This document shows, in pieces, positions 1 to 9,718 of a stretch of 64,000 bases of DNA (positions are counted from its first letter, which is position 1; every line of letters begins with the position of its first letter). The DNA is taken from contig WRMB01000001.1 in the NCBI GenBank assembly GCA_009777345.1, positions 1 to 64,000 on the forward strand, given 5' to 3'. The position numbers were made by a program, and so were the translations under genes. The notes beneath the pieces were generated by a model that saw only the letters and a program-made list of their open reading frames with translations, had not been told where the DNA came from and searched no databases. The DNA comes from Micrococcales bacterium. GTDB taxonomy: Bacteria > Actinomycetota > Actinomycetes > Actinomycetales > Cellulomonadaceae.

Positions 1-135
1 CCCCCCCCCACCGGGGGGGGCCGGGCAGGGCTCTCCAAAAGCGGGGGTGGAGTGGGGGTCGGCGGGGGGCGGATTCGATTCTTCGGGCGGGGTTTGGAGT
101 TTTTTCCTCCCAAACCCGCGACAGAAGTATCGAAT
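1..135. repeat. G/C homopolymer tract and nested hairpin
   Basis: Bases 1-72 are nearly pure runs of C and G (a run of nine C, then eight G, then repeated G3-G6 tracts), unlike anything else in the window. They could form a G-quadruplex on the + strand or reflect a poorly resolved sequence edge. Bases 73-135 form a nested hairpin: ATTCGAT..CTTC (73-84) pairs with GAAG..ATCGAAT (124-135) with one mismatch, around an inner stem 87-99/107-119 whose loop is a T run. No gene is visible here. Confidence 0.6.
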
Positions 136-323
136 CGACGCAGGCGCTCGACGGGTTGATGTCCCTGCACCGGACCGCTAACTAACCGTTCCCCAGCTGG
201 CGGACGCTGAGCGCCGCCCAGGACCGGACCCTCGAGCTGGTAGCCACCGGACCGCAGGCGGACGAAGCACTGGCCGCAGCCGTGGCGCTGGTCGGTCAGG
301 CTGCGCCAGAGGCCGTAGGCTGA
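126..323 (+). pseudogene. possible HPr-like gene remnant
   Basis: One frame ending at TGA 321-323 reads continuously except for TAA at 183-185. The part before the stop contains LDGLMSLH and the part after contains RTLELVATGPQADEALAAA. Both are reminiscent of the C-terminal half of the phosphocarrier protein HPr, which usually has a Lmsl segment, then strand, turn and an A-rich last helix. The N-terminal half with the active-site histidine is missing; upstream lies only the G/C tract and hairpin. The resemblance is weak and judged by eye, so this may be chance. Confidence 0.22.
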
Positions 324-328
324 TCGGC

Positions 329-775
329 ATGAGCGAGCCGCAACGCACCCTGGTCCTGGTCAAACCCGATGGTGTGCGCCGGGGCCTGTCCGGCCAGGTG
401 CTGTCCCGGATCGAGGCCAAGGGCTACCGCATGGTGGCCGCCGAGCTGCGCACCCCCGACCGTTCGCTGCTGGCCGAGCACTACGCCGAGCACGCCGGCA
501 AGCCGTTCCTCGCCCCGCTGGTGGAGTTCATGTCGTCCGGCCCGGTGCTGGCCCTGGTCGTGGAGGGCTACCGGGTGGTCGAGGGCGTCCGGAGCCTGTC
601 CGGCGCCACCGACCCGACCGTCGCCGCCCCCGGTTCGATCCGCGGCGACCTGGCCGCCGACACCGGCGCCCCCGTCATCGAGAACATCGTCCACGCCTCC
701 GACTCGCCCGAGTCGTCGGCCCGCGAGATCGCCCTGTGGTTCCCGGCCGTCCAGACCGTAGGTCGCGCTTATTGA
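329..775 (+). CDS. ndk: nucleoside diphosphate kinase
   Basis: Cytosolic enzyme that transfers the gamma phosphate of ATP to other nucleoside diphosphates through a phosphohistidine. The 148-residue product has the normal family length. It begins with the typical RTLVLVKPDGV strand, contains the nucleotide-site segment RGDLAADTG, and carries the catalytic His at residue 122 in NIVHASDSPESS. ATG start. It stands alone; the folC/DUF4233 genes that commonly precede ndk in actinobacteria are not in view. The next large inverted repeat (903-968) probably terminates its transcript. Confidence 0.97.
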   Translation: MSEPQRTLVLVKPDGVRRGLSGQVLSRIEAKGYRMVAAELRTPDRSLLAEHYAEHAGKPFLAPLVEFMSSGPVLALVVEGYRVVEGVRSLSGATDPTVAAPGSIRGDLAADTGAPVIENIVHASDSPESSAREIALWFPAVQTVGRAY

Positions 776-902
776 TTCCGCGTAGCGGGGTCGTCGACGA
801 TGGTCTGCGTGATCCACCCCACGGCCCCCTCGTCAGCCAGCCGCACCCAGTTCAGTGCCATGGCCTCGAGGCTACCCAGTTGTCGTCCACACCAGTGCCC
901 GT

Positions 903-968
903 TTGGGCCGGGTTTCCGTGAGCTGGCCGGGTCTGCAGACCCGGCCAGCTCACGGAAACCCGGCCCAA
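903..968. repeat. 66-bp perfect palindrome
   Basis: Two 33-base arms, TTGGGCCGGGTTTCCGTGAG... and its exact reverse complement, meet at base 935/936 (CTG|CAG) with no spacer. It could act as a bidirectional terminator after ndk or extrude as a cruciform. No T tract follows. Around it, 776-902 and 969-1060 hold no convincing gene; short open frames on the minus strand (for example 769-860) are not recognisable. Confidence 0.9.
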
Positions 969-1060
969 CCAGGAGGTACGTGGGGCGAGCGTCTCGGTGT
1001 CGGTCAGCCGCCTGTGCGGCGGGTTCGTCCTGGAGCGGTCCGATAGGCAAAGATGTCCGT

Positions 1061-1276
1061 ATGGCACAGCGCACCGTCGTCACGACCCACTCTGACCTCT
1101 CCGGAGAGCCGGACGCAGTCACAGTCCGGTTCGCGTTCGAGAACGCCCGTTGGGAGATCGACCTGACGCAGGCCGAACGCGAGGCCTTCGTCCGGACTAT
1201 CGCGCCGTACACGGAGAAGGCGCGGCGTGCGCCGGTCTCCCGCCGGGTCGGCGCACCCGGCAAGGAAGCGTCGTAG
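1061..1276 (+). CDS. truncated Lsr2-like protein (N-terminal domain only)
   Basis: Lsr2 is the actinobacterial H-NS-like nucleoid protein that silences AT-rich DNA. The 71-residue product begins MAQRTVVTTHSDLSGEPDAV and continues with RFAFENARWEIDLTQAE and IAPYTEKARR, which follow the Lsr2 N-terminal dimerisation domain. Full-length Lsr2 is about 110 residues and ends in a DNA-binding domain with an RGR AT-hook-like motif. That domain is absent: the frame stops soon after the domain boundary. It could be a dominant-negative partner of a full-length paralogue or a decayed copy. The intact first domain and clean ATG suggest a real gene. Confidence 0.72.
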   Translation: MAQRTVVTTHSDLSGEPDAVTVRFAFENARWEIDLTQAEREAFVRTIAPYTEKARRAPVSRRVGAPGKEAS

Positions 1277-1386
1277 CGGCCCACCCTTGGTGTGCTGCGC
1301 GCGAGCCGAAGGCTGGGTGCCTGGCGTCGGCTTCCCGACCGGTGGATCGACCCGGAGCGGCTGGGCTGTCTGCTAGGGTCGCGTGG

Positions 1387-1935
1387 GTGAAGATCAACGG
1401 ACATGCCGTCGACCAGGCCATCATCGACAGCGCCGACCCTGTGGCGCAGCTCATGGGCTACTTCGAGTCGGACAAGGTTGTCGCCAGCGCCGAGCTGGAC
1501 GAGATTGTCGGTATCGCGCGCGGTCGGGGCCTGATGCCTGATGCCGTCTCGGATCTGGCTGGGTCCCCCGGCAAGATCACGGCCAAGGTCTATGCGGACC
1601 GGCTGCCCGGGCTGACCGGGGCGAAGAGGATGGCGGCCAAGGCGGCCGGTGCTATCGGCGTCACCGTCACGACCGAGCTGTCGGACACCACGTTCACCGT
1701 GGTGATCGCCGCCTCGGCGCGCGGGATCAACGTCTCCGAGATGGTGGCTGGGGAGATCCGGAAAGTACTGGCCCGACTCCCGCGCCGGGTTCCGGCCGGG
1801 CTGGTGTCGGTGCGGACCGGGGAGGGACGCACCATGGTCGACGTCGACCTGGCGCAGGCCGCCGAGCAGTACAAGGTCCGACCGACCGCCATCGAGATCG
1901 GCGACACCATCACCTTCACCGCCGAGCGCGTCTGA
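1387..1935 (+). CDS. hypothetical protein, 182 aa
   Basis: I do not recognise this protein. Starting at GTG 1387 it encodes 182 residues with no signal peptide or membrane segment. The N-terminal third (VDQAIIDSADPVAQLMGYF) is helical and acidic; the C-terminal two thirds alternate strands and helices (KITAKVYADRLPGL, TVTTELSDTTFTVVIAAS, AIEIGDTITFTAE), suggesting a compact alpha/beta fold. Codon use is typical of the genome. A longer frame starts at 1150 inside the Lsr2-like gene, but that part is low-complexity shadow sequence, so GTG 1387 is preferred. It is monocistronic as far as can be seen. Confidence 0.6.
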   Translation: MKINGHAVDQAIIDSADPVAQLMGYFESDKVVASAELDEIVGIARGRGLMPDAVSDLAGSPGKITAKVYADRLPGLTGAKRMAAKAAGAIGVTVTTELSDTTFTVVIAASARGINVSEMVAGEIRKVLARLPRRVPAGLVSVRTGEGRTMVDVDLAQAAEQYKVRPTAIEIGDTITFTAERV

Positions 1936-2016
1936 CGGTAACTTGTCGCCCCTTGTCCTCCGGTTCGGCCCGGTGGATCAGGGCTGAGCGTCCTGGACCG
2001 GTAGTAGGCTGCGGCA

Positions 2017-2301
2017 ATGGGCCGTCGTGACCGTGAGCGGGAACGTGAAGAAGACGCTGCTAGATACCGTCAGCTGGTCCAGGGGTGGTGTGCTCAGGCG
2101 CCATGTCCCACCCACGGTGCTGCCAGTCTCACCGGTGGCCTCGTCGGGTCGGATCCGGTGAGCTTTCAAACGCCGCACCCTGATATCAGCTTCAAGCTGT
2201 ACAGCCCGGACTTGTGGGCTGCGGTCGCCTGTCGGCAGTGCGGTCGCATCACTGCGATGTTCGTCCTCGACCCAGGTCGTCTTCCGCCCGGCGACCAGTA
2301 G
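2017..2301 (+). CDS. small hypothetical protein with cysteine pairs
   Basis: A 94-residue product, not recognised. It starts with a highly charged segment (MGRRDREREREEDAARYRQL) and then shows WCAQAPCPTHG and, near the C-terminus, ACRQCGRITAMFVLD. The CxxxxC plus CxxC spacing could bind a metal, but this is inference. It lies 66 bases upstream of smc in the same direction. Codon third positions are less G/C-rich than in neighbouring housekeeping genes, which may indicate a recently acquired or fast-evolving gene. Confidence 0.5.
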   Translation: MGRRDREREREEDAARYRQLVQGWCAQAPCPTHGAASLTGGLVGSDPVSFQTPHPDISFKLYSPDLWAAVACRQCGRITAMFVLDPGRLPPGDQ

Positions 2302-2366
2302 GACCGACCGCCCCCTGGGCTGTCGGCGGTGAGGCTGTGGTCCGGCCGGGCTACTAGGCTCTGTCC

Positions 2367-5300
2367 GTGCACCTGAAGACGCTGACCCTGCGCGGGTTCA
2401 AGTCGTTCGCCTCGGCGACGACTCTGACCTTCGAGCCGGGGATCACCTGCGTGGTGGGGCCGAACGGGTCGGGCAAGTCCAATGTGGTGGACGCGCTGGC
2501 CTGGGTGATGGGGGAGCAGGGCGCCAAGACGCTGCGCGGGGGGCAGATGGCCGACGTGATCTTCGCCGGGACGGCAGGGCGGGCGCCGCTGGGCCGGGCC
2601 GAGGTCGCCTTGACCATCGACAACACCGACGGTGCGCTGCCCATCGAGTACACCGAGGTGACGATCTCGCGCACCCTGTTCCGCAGCGGCGGGTCGGACT
2701 ACGCGATCAACGGGGCGGGTTGTCGTCTGCTGGACATCCAAGAGCTGCTCAGCGATTCCGGGCTGGGCCGGGAGATGCACGTCATCGTCGGGCAGGGGCG
2801 GCTCGACGCGATCCTGCGGGCCACCCCGGAGGAGCGGCGCGGTTTCGTCGAAGAGGCCGCGGGGGTGCTCAAGCACCGGCGGCGCAAGGAGAAGGCGCTG
2901 CGCAAGCTTGACGCTATGCAGGCCAATATGGTGCGTGTCGGTGACCTTACCGCCGAGCTGCGGCGGCAGCTAGGCCCCCTGGGGCGTCAGGCGGAGATGG
3001 CGCGCAAGGCCGCCGTCGTGCAGGCCGACCTGCGCGACGCCAAGGCCCGGCTGCTGGCCGACGAGCTGGCCCAGCTGACCGCGCAGATGGCCCAGGAGAT
3101 GGCCGACGAGACCGCCCTACGGGTCCGGCGTGACGCGGTCCAGGCCGAGCTCGACCAGGCCCGGCAGCGGACCGCCGCGCTGGAGCTGGCCGCCGCGCAG
3201 GCCGCCCCGCAGGCTCGTGCAGCCAGCGAGGTCTGGTACGGGCTGTCGTCGCTGCGCGAACGGCTGCGCGGCACCGTCTCCATGGCCGCCGACCGGGCCC
3301 GGCTGCTGGGGGAGGCCGCCGAGCCCCGCGGCGGGACCGACCCCGACGACCTGACCGCGCAGGCGACGCGGGTACGAGCCGCCGAGGCCGAGATCCTGGC
3401 CGAGGTGGATCTGGCCCAGGCGGCGCTCACCAGTGCGGTGACTGCCCGCGAAGAGCTAGAGGAAGCCGCCGCGACGGCCGAGCGTGAGCTGGCGGCGCTG
3501 CTGCGGGCCGCGGCCGACCGGCGTGAGGGTGTGGCCCGGCTGGCCGGGCAGGTGGCGGCCCGCCGCTCCCGGGTGGAGGCCACCGCCGCCGAGATCGGTC
3601 GGCTGCGCGAAAGCCTGGAGGCCGCCGAACGTCGCGGCCGTCAGGCCTCCGCCCAGTTCACCGCCATGGAGGCGGAAGCCGCCGGGGCGGAGGCCGGGGA
3701 GGTCGGCCTGGACGCCGCGCACGAGGCCGCCGCCGCGGCGCTGGACGCCGCCCAGGTGCGAGTGGCCGGGCTGGTCGCGACCGTGGCCCAGGCGGAGAAG
3801 GAACGCGACGCGCAGCGCGCCCGGGCGGAGACGCTGGCCCTGTCGCTGGACCGCAAGGACGGGGCGGGAGCGCTGCTCGCCGCCGACCGGCCGTTGGGCA
3901 CCCTCGGGTCGGTAGCGGCGATGCTCGGCGTGGCGTCCGACGACGAGGAGGCGATCGTCGCCGCGCTGGGTGCCCTGGCCGATGCCGTCGTCGTGGAGTC
4001 GGTCGACGCGGCCGTGGACGCCATCCGCTACCTGCGCGAGACCGACGCTGGACGGGCCGGTCTGGTCATCACGGGTCAGGCCGACCTGGGCCCGGCCCGC
4101 CAGCTGCCCGACGCGGCGACGTGGGCGGTCGACCTGGTACGCACCCCGGCTCGGCTGACCGACGCGGTGCGGGCCCTGCTGGCCGGGGTGGTCGTCGTCG
4201 ACGACCTGGCGACGGCCCGGGCGCTGCTGGCCGACCGGCCGGACCTGGTCGTCGCCACCCGCGGCGGTGACGTGCTCGCCGCGCACCGGGCCTCCGGCGG
4301 GTCCGCGTCCGCCCCCAGCGCGTTGCACCTGCAGGCAGCCCTGGACGAGGCCCGCACCGCTGCTGATGCCGCGGCCGCGCAGGCCGAGCAGACCACGTTC
4401 GAGCTGGTCCAGGCCCGCGCCGACGAGCAGCAGGCGACGGCGCGGCACGACGAGACGTTGGCCCTGCTCCACGAGTCCGACGCCGCCCTGGCCGCTGTCG
4501 CCGAACAGCTGGGCCACCTCGGATCGGTCAGCCGGGCCGCCGCCGCCGAGGCCGAACGGGTCCGGGCCTCGCTCGACGCGGCGACCCGGTCCGAGGCCGA
4601 GGACGCCACAGAGCTGGCCGGTCTGACCGAGCGTCTCGCCGCCGCCCAGACCGAACCAGCCCAGCACGAGCAGGCCGTGGCCGCGGCCACCGCACGGCGC
4701 GACGCGGCCGCGGTTGCCGCCTCTGGGGGGCGGGCCCGCGAGACCGAGGCCCGGCTGACCTTGCGCACCGTCGAAGAACGGGCCCGGGCGATGGCCGGGC
4801 GGGCCCAGTCCTTGGAACGCGCCGCCGCCACCGAGCTCCAGGCCCGGGAACGGGCCGCGGCCCGGGAACGGCAACGCGCCGAGGACGCCCGCATCGCCCG
4901 GGCCGTGCACGACGGGGCGTCCCACGTCCTGACCCTGACCGAACGGGCCCTGACGGCGGCGGCCGACGAACGCGCCGCGGCCGAGGCCGCCCGGACCGCC
5001 CGGGACACCGAGCTTACCGCCGCCCGGGCCGCCGCCGACGCCCAGGCCCGCGAGCTGGCCGAGCTGACCGACGTCGCCCACCGCGACGAGGTGGCCCGCG
5101 CCGCGCAGGCCGCCCGCCTGGAACAGCTGCACGAGCGGAGCACCGCCGAGCTGGGTCTGGACCCGCAGGTGCTGCTGGACGAGTTCGGGCCCGACCAGAT
5201 GGTGCCGGTCCTGCCCGAACCAGAAGACGGTCCGACGGTCCGTCCTTATGTGCGTGCTGAGCAGGAGAAACGGCTGCGGGCCGCGGAACGGGCCCTGAAC

Positions 5301-5912
5301 CAGCTGGGCAAGGTCAACCCGTTGGCCCTGGAGGAGTTCGCCGCCCTGGAGGAGCGGCACAAGTTCCTGGTCGACCAGCTGGCCGACCTGAAGCAGTCCA
5401 AGGCCGACCTGCTCCAGATCGTCGCCGATATCGACGACCGGGTGCAGCAGGTGTTCGCCGACGCCTTCGCCGACACCCAGGCCGCGTTCGCGCAGATCTT
5501 CCCGCGGCTGTTCCCCGGTGGCGAGGGCCGCCTGGTCCCCACCGACCCCGACGATATGCTCACCACCGGTATCGAGGTCGAAGCCCGCCCGGCCGGCAAG
5601 AAGGTCAAACGCCTGTCCTTGCTGTCCGGCGGTGAACGGTCGCTGGCCGCGGTGGCCATGCTGGTCGCTATCTTCAAGGCCCGACCCAGCCCGTTCTACG
5701 TCCTGGACGAGGTCGAGGCCGCCCTGGACGACACCAACCTGGGTCGGTTGCTCACGGTGCTGCGCGAGCTGCAGTCGGACTCCCAGCTCATCGTCGTCAC
5801 CCACCAGAAACGCACCATGGAGATCGCCGACGCCCTGTACGGGGTGTCCATGCGTGGCGACGGTATCAGCCAGATCATCTCCCAGCGGCTGCGCGAGTCA
5901 GCGACCGTCTGA
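2367..5912 (+). CDS. smc: chromosome segregation ATPase SMC
   Basis: Structural maintenance of chromosomes protein: an ABC-type ATPase forming a V-shaped dimer that, with ScpA/ScpB, folds and segregates DNA. At 1181 residues it has the normal length. The Walker A GPNGSGKSN is at residues 31-39; the ABC signature LSGGERSLAAVAM begins near 1086; Walker B with YVLDEVEAALDD is near 1110. Long Ala/Glu/Arg coiled coils flank a hinge around residues 510-660 (GTLGSVAAMLGV...). GTG start at 2367. scpAB are not nearby; smc is followed by a small membrane protein and ftsY, the usual actinobacterial order. Confidence 0.98.
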   Translation: MHLKTLTLRGFKSFASATTLTFEPGITCVVGPNGSGKSNVVDALAWVMGEQGAKTLRGGQMADVIFAGTAGRAPLGRAEVALTIDNTDGALPIEYTEVTISRTLFRSGGSDYAINGAGCRLLDIQELLSDSGLGREMHVIVGQGRLDAILRATPEERRGFVEEAAGVLKHRRRKEKALRKLDAMQANMVRVGDLTAELRRQLGPLGRQAEMARKAAVVQADLRDAKARLLADELAQLTAQMAQEMADETALRVRRDAVQAELDQARQRTAALELAAAQAAPQARAASEVWYGLSSLRERLRGTVSMAADRARLLGEAAEPRGGTDPDDLTAQATRVRAAEAEILAEVDLAQAALTSAVTAREELEEAAATAERELAALLRAAADRREGVARLAGQVAARRSRVEATAAEIGRLRESLEAAERRGRQASAQFTAMEAEAAGAEAGEVGLDAAHEAAAAALDAAQVRVAGLVATVAQAEKERDAQRARAETLALSLDRKDGAGALLAADRPLGTLGSVAAMLGVASDDEEAIVAALGALADAVVVESVDAAVDAIRYLRETDAGRAGLVITGQADLGPARQLPDAATWAVDLVRTPARLTDAVRALLAGVVVVDDLATARALLADRPDLVVATRGGDVLAAHRASGGSASAPSALHLQAALDEARTAADAAAAQAEQTTFELVQARADEQQATARHDETLALLHESDAALAAVAEQLGHLGSVSRAAAAEAERVRASLDAATRSEAEDATELAGLTERLAAAQTEPAQHEQAVAAATARRDAAAVAASGGRARETEARLTLRTVEERARAMAGRAQSLERAAATELQARERAAARERQRAEDARIARAVHDGASHVLTLTERALTAAADERAAAEAARTARDTELTAARAAADAQARELAELTDVAHRDEVARAAQAARLEQLHERSTAELGLDPQVLLDEFGPDQMVPVLPEPEDGPTVRPYVRAEQEKRLRAAERALNQLGKVNPLALEEFAALEERHKFLVDQLADLKQSKADLLQIVADIDDRVQQVFADAFADTQAAFAQIFPRLFPGGEGRLVPTDPDDMLTTGIEVEARPAGKKVKRLSLLSGGERSLAAVAMLVAIFKARPSPFYVLDEVEAALDDTNLGRLLTVLRELQSDSQLIVVTHQKRTMEIADALYGVSMRGDGISQIISQRLRESATV

Positions 5913-5998
5913 CAGCGACACTCCGGGCTAGTGACCGCCTGGCCTGGGGTATCGCTTTTCCAGAGGCGCAGTCCGGGACCGTCGGTGAGAATCGACAC

Positions 5999-6502
5999 GT
6001 GTTCCTGGTCATCGCTGCTGCCGTCGTCGTGCTGGCGGTGGGCAACGTCTTCCTGCTGGCCTACTTCAGCCCGGCGCGAGCCGCCCGACCCGAGGGGCCC
6101 AGGTGGCGGGCCTTCCGCAACGGGCTGCGCAGACGTCAGACCGCCAGCCCGGTCGACGTGTCCCTGGCCGAGATGCTCCAGCTGACCGAGCCGGACGCGC
6201 CCGCCCCGTTCGCGGCGTTCGACCAGATGCGGCAGCGGGCGGTGGACCAGGCGGCCCGCGCCGCCGGGCTGGCCGCGGCGCTGGTGGCCCGCGAACCTTC
6301 GGTGGACGAGCAGGCCCTGGCGTCCGAGGACCCGTTCTCAGACCTGTCGTTCTCGGAGCTCGAGATCGCGCGGGCCGAGCTGGCGCTAGCGGAGCTGACG
6401 CTGGCCAAGATGGCGCTCGCCGACCCAGAGCCGACCGCACCAGAGCGGCCGCTGCTGGTCTGCGACCGATCAACAGCGCCACCCACGGTCCCCACCTCCT
6501 GA
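5999..6502 (+). CDS. single-pass membrane protein between smc and ftsY
   Basis: The 167-residue product, starting at GTG 5999, has one N-terminal hydrophobic helix (VIAAAVVVLAVGNVFLLAYF) and a long Ala/Leu/Glu-rich cytosolic or periplasmic tail with heptad-like stretches (LEIARAELALAELTLAKMAL). I do not recognise a named family. Position and orientation suggest co-transcription with ftsY 54 bases downstream. The C-terminal region is low in complexity, so function cannot be inferred. Confidence 0.6.
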   Translation: MFLVIAAAVVVLAVGNVFLLAYFSPARAARPEGPRWRAFRNGLRRRQTASPVDVSLAEMLQLTEPDAPAPFAAFDQMRQRAVDQAARAAGLAAALVAREPSVDEQALASEDPFSDLSFSELEIARAELALAELTLAKMALADPEPTAPERPLLVCDRSTAPPTVPTS

Positions 6503-6556
6503 GCTGGGTCATATCGCGCGCCGAGCTGGCCCGAACGCGGGGTCGCCCGTCACACT

Positions 6557-7786
<1,230 letters not shown>

Positions 7787-7913
7787 CCCTCGCCTGGCGG
7801 CGACCCGTCTGACGGACGGGCGCACGGTCTCGGCCCGTGCGCTGCTCACCGACCAGGCGCTCATGCCCGATACTGTGGGACGACCATAGGCTCGACTCCA
7901 GGAGGTCCGTGCG

Positions 7914-9509
7914 GTGTTCGCCACCTTGTCCGACAGGCTCACCGCCACGTTCCGCAACCTGCGGACCAAAGGCCGTCTCTCGGAGGCCGATGTCGATGCG
8001 ACGGTGCGGGAGATCCGGCGGGCGCTGCTCGACGCGGACGTCGCCGTCCCGGTGGTCCGCGCGTTCACCGGCGCGATCCGCGAACGGGCGCTGTCCGCGG
8101 AGGTGTCGCAGGCGCTGAACCCGGCCCAGCAGGTCGTGAAGATCGTCCACGACGAGCTGGTCAGCGTGCTCGGTGGTGCTACCCGCGAGCTGCGGTTCGC
8201 GAAGAACCCGCCGACGGTCGTCCTGCTGGCCGGTCTGCAGGGCGCGGGCAAGACGACCCTGGCGGGCAAGCTGGCGCTGTGGCTGCGCGACCAGGGGCAC
8301 ACCCCGCTGCTGGTGGCCGCCGACCTGCAGCGTCCCAACGCGGTCACCCAGCTCCAGGTGGTGGGGGAGCAGGCGGGGGTGCCGGTGTTCGCCCCCCACC
8401 CTGGAAACCAGGGGAGCAACGTCGGGGACGTCCTGCCCGCGGGTGCCGATCCCGTCGCGGTGGCCCAGGCCGGGGTCGAGCAGGCCCGGGCCAAGCTGTA
8501 CGACGTGGTGGTCGTCGACACCGCGGGCCGTCTGGGTGTGGACGCCGAGATGATGGCCCAGGCCGCGGCCATCCGCGACGCCACCCGGCCGGACGAGGTC
8601 CTGTTCGTCGTCGACGCGATGATCGGCCAGGACGCGGTGACCACCGCCCGGGCTTTCGCCGACGGGGTCGGGTTCACCGGCGTGGTGCTGTCCAAGCTCG
8701 ACGGTGACGCGCGCGGCGGCGCGGCGTTGTCGGTCACCCAGGTGACCGGGGCGCCGGTGCTGTTCGCCTCCACGGGTGAGAAGCTGGTCGACCTGGAGGT
8801 GTTCCACCCCGACCGGATGGCCTCGCGGATCCTCGACATGGGTGACGTGCTGACCCTCATCGAGCAGGCCGAGAAGGCGTTCGACGCCGAGCAGACCGAG
8901 AAGTTCGCCGACAAGCTGATCAAGGGCGAGGACTTCACCCTGTCCGACTTCCTGGTCCAGCTGCAGCAGCTCCGCAGCGCCGGGCCGCTGAAGAAGATGC
9001 TCGGCATGCTGCCCGGTATGGGGCAGATGCGCGAGGCCCTGGACAGCTTCGACGAGCGCGAGGTGGACCGGGTCGAGGCCATCATCCGTTCGATGACCCC
9101 GGCCGAACGGGCCAACCCGAAGATCCTCAACGGTTCGCGCCGCTCCCGGATCGCCGCCGGGTCCGGCACCCGGGTGGCCGATATCAACGACTTGATGACC
9201 AGGTTCGAGGCCGCCCAGACGATGATGCGCCAGATGGCCCGGGGTGGCGGCGGGATGCCTGGGATGCCGGGGATGGGCCGGATGCCCGGGACCGGCAAGA
9301 AGGCCAGGGGCCGCACCGCGCCGCCGCCCAAGCGGGCCAAGGGCCGGTCCGGCAACCCGGCCAAGCGCGCCGAGCAGGAACGCGCCGCCCGCGCCCGCGC
9401 CGAGGGCGGCAGCCCGCCCGCTGCCCCCGGCTCCGCGTTCGGCCTGGGCGGCCAGCCGACCCCAGAGCAGCCGTTCTCCCCCGAGGATCTCCAGAAGTAC
9501 CTCAAGTAA
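7914..9509 (+). CDS. ffh: signal recognition particle protein Ffh
   Basis: The SRP54 GTPase that binds 4.5S RNA and signal sequences. The 531-residue product starts at GTG 7914 behind an AGGAGG ribosome site. It has an N domain, G-domain motifs GLQGAGKTT near residue 107, VVDTAGRLGVD and SKLDGDARGG, and a methionine-rich M domain (MLGMLPGMGQMREAL, MMRQMARGGGGMPGMPGM). The C-terminal tail is a long Ala/Arg/Pro-rich extension after the Gly/Met run, typical of actinobacteria. Two structured repeats (A and B) lie directly downstream. Confidence 0.98.
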   Translation: MFATLSDRLTATFRNLRTKGRLSEADVDATVREIRRALLDADVAVPVVRAFTGAIRERALSAEVSQALNPAQQVVKIVHDELVSVLGGATRELRFAKNPPTVVLLAGLQGAGKTTLAGKLALWLRDQGHTPLLVAADLQRPNAVTQLQVVGEQAGVPVFAPHPGNQGSNVGDVLPAGADPVAVAQAGVEQARAKLYDVVVVDTAGRLGVDAEMMAQAAAIRDATRPDEVLFVVDAMIGQDAVTTARAFADGVGFTGVVLSKLDGDARGGAALSVTQVTGAPVLFASTGEKLVDLEVFHPDRMASRILDMGDVLTLIEQAEKAFDAEQTEKFADKLIKGEDFTLSDFLVQLQQLRSAGPLKKMLGMLPGMGQMREALDSFDEREVDRVEAIIRSMTPAERANPKILNGSRRSRIAAGSGTRVADINDLMTRFEAAQTMMRQMARGGGGMPGMPGMGRMPGTGKKARGRTAPPPKRAKGRSGNPAKRAEQERAARARAEGGSPPAAPGSAFGLGGQPTPEQPFSPEDLQKYLK

Positions 9510-9536
9510 GGGGTGCCGATCAGCTGGTTTGAGAGC

Positions 9537-9588
9537 CTGCTGCAGAATCCAGGCTGAAAGCGACCTGGGTTGACGAACCCTGCAGCAG
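9537..9588 (+). repeat. structured repeat A, copy 1
   Basis: Begins 28 bases after the ffh stop. CTGCTGCAG (9537-9545) pairs exactly with CTGCAGCAG (9580-9588). Inside are two short hairpins, CCAGG/CCTGG (9549-9553/9564-9568) and GGGTT/AACCC (9567-9571/9576-9580), which partly overlap. The same unit recurs at 55164-55215, with the interior almost unchanged and the outer stem kept through G-U pairs. That favours a folded + strand RNA over a random repeat. Confidence 0.75.
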
Positions 9589-9718
9589 AGTGCGGTGAGA
9601 CGGTGGGGACAGGTTTCCTACAGTCCTGCCCCGGTTGCGCAGCGCCCAGGGGCGTGAGGACGGTAGGGACCGTCCCCACCGTCCCTGGCGACCCACACTC
9701 CACCCCTCCTCACCAGCG
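9589..9718. repeat. inverted repeats between repeats A and B
   Basis: GACGGTGGGGAC (9599-9610) is an exact reverse complement of GTCCCCACCGTC (9672-9683). The right arm also forms a tight local hairpin 9658-9684, GGACGGTAGGGAC facing GTCCCCACCGTCC with one mismatch. The two pairings exclude each other, as in an attenuator-like switch. No open frame here is credible. This spacer is absent from the second A-B pair near 55.2 kb. Confidence 0.55.

Noticed and set aside
73..135. Nested hairpin at the left edge as a fourth repeat B copy
   Set aside because: It has a similar nested shape but lacks the CCGATAAG ends and the GCCGATC...TTCAAA core.
769..1404. 211-codon minus-strand frame across the 66-bp palindrome
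   Set aside because: It runs through the palindrome and the antisense of the Lsr2-like gene, and its only protein-like part (769-860) matches nothing I know.
3456..5804. Very long open frame on the minus strand inside smc
   Set aside because: It is the antisense shadow of a GC-rich coding gene; its translation is Gly/Gln/Arg/Leu-biased and matches no family.
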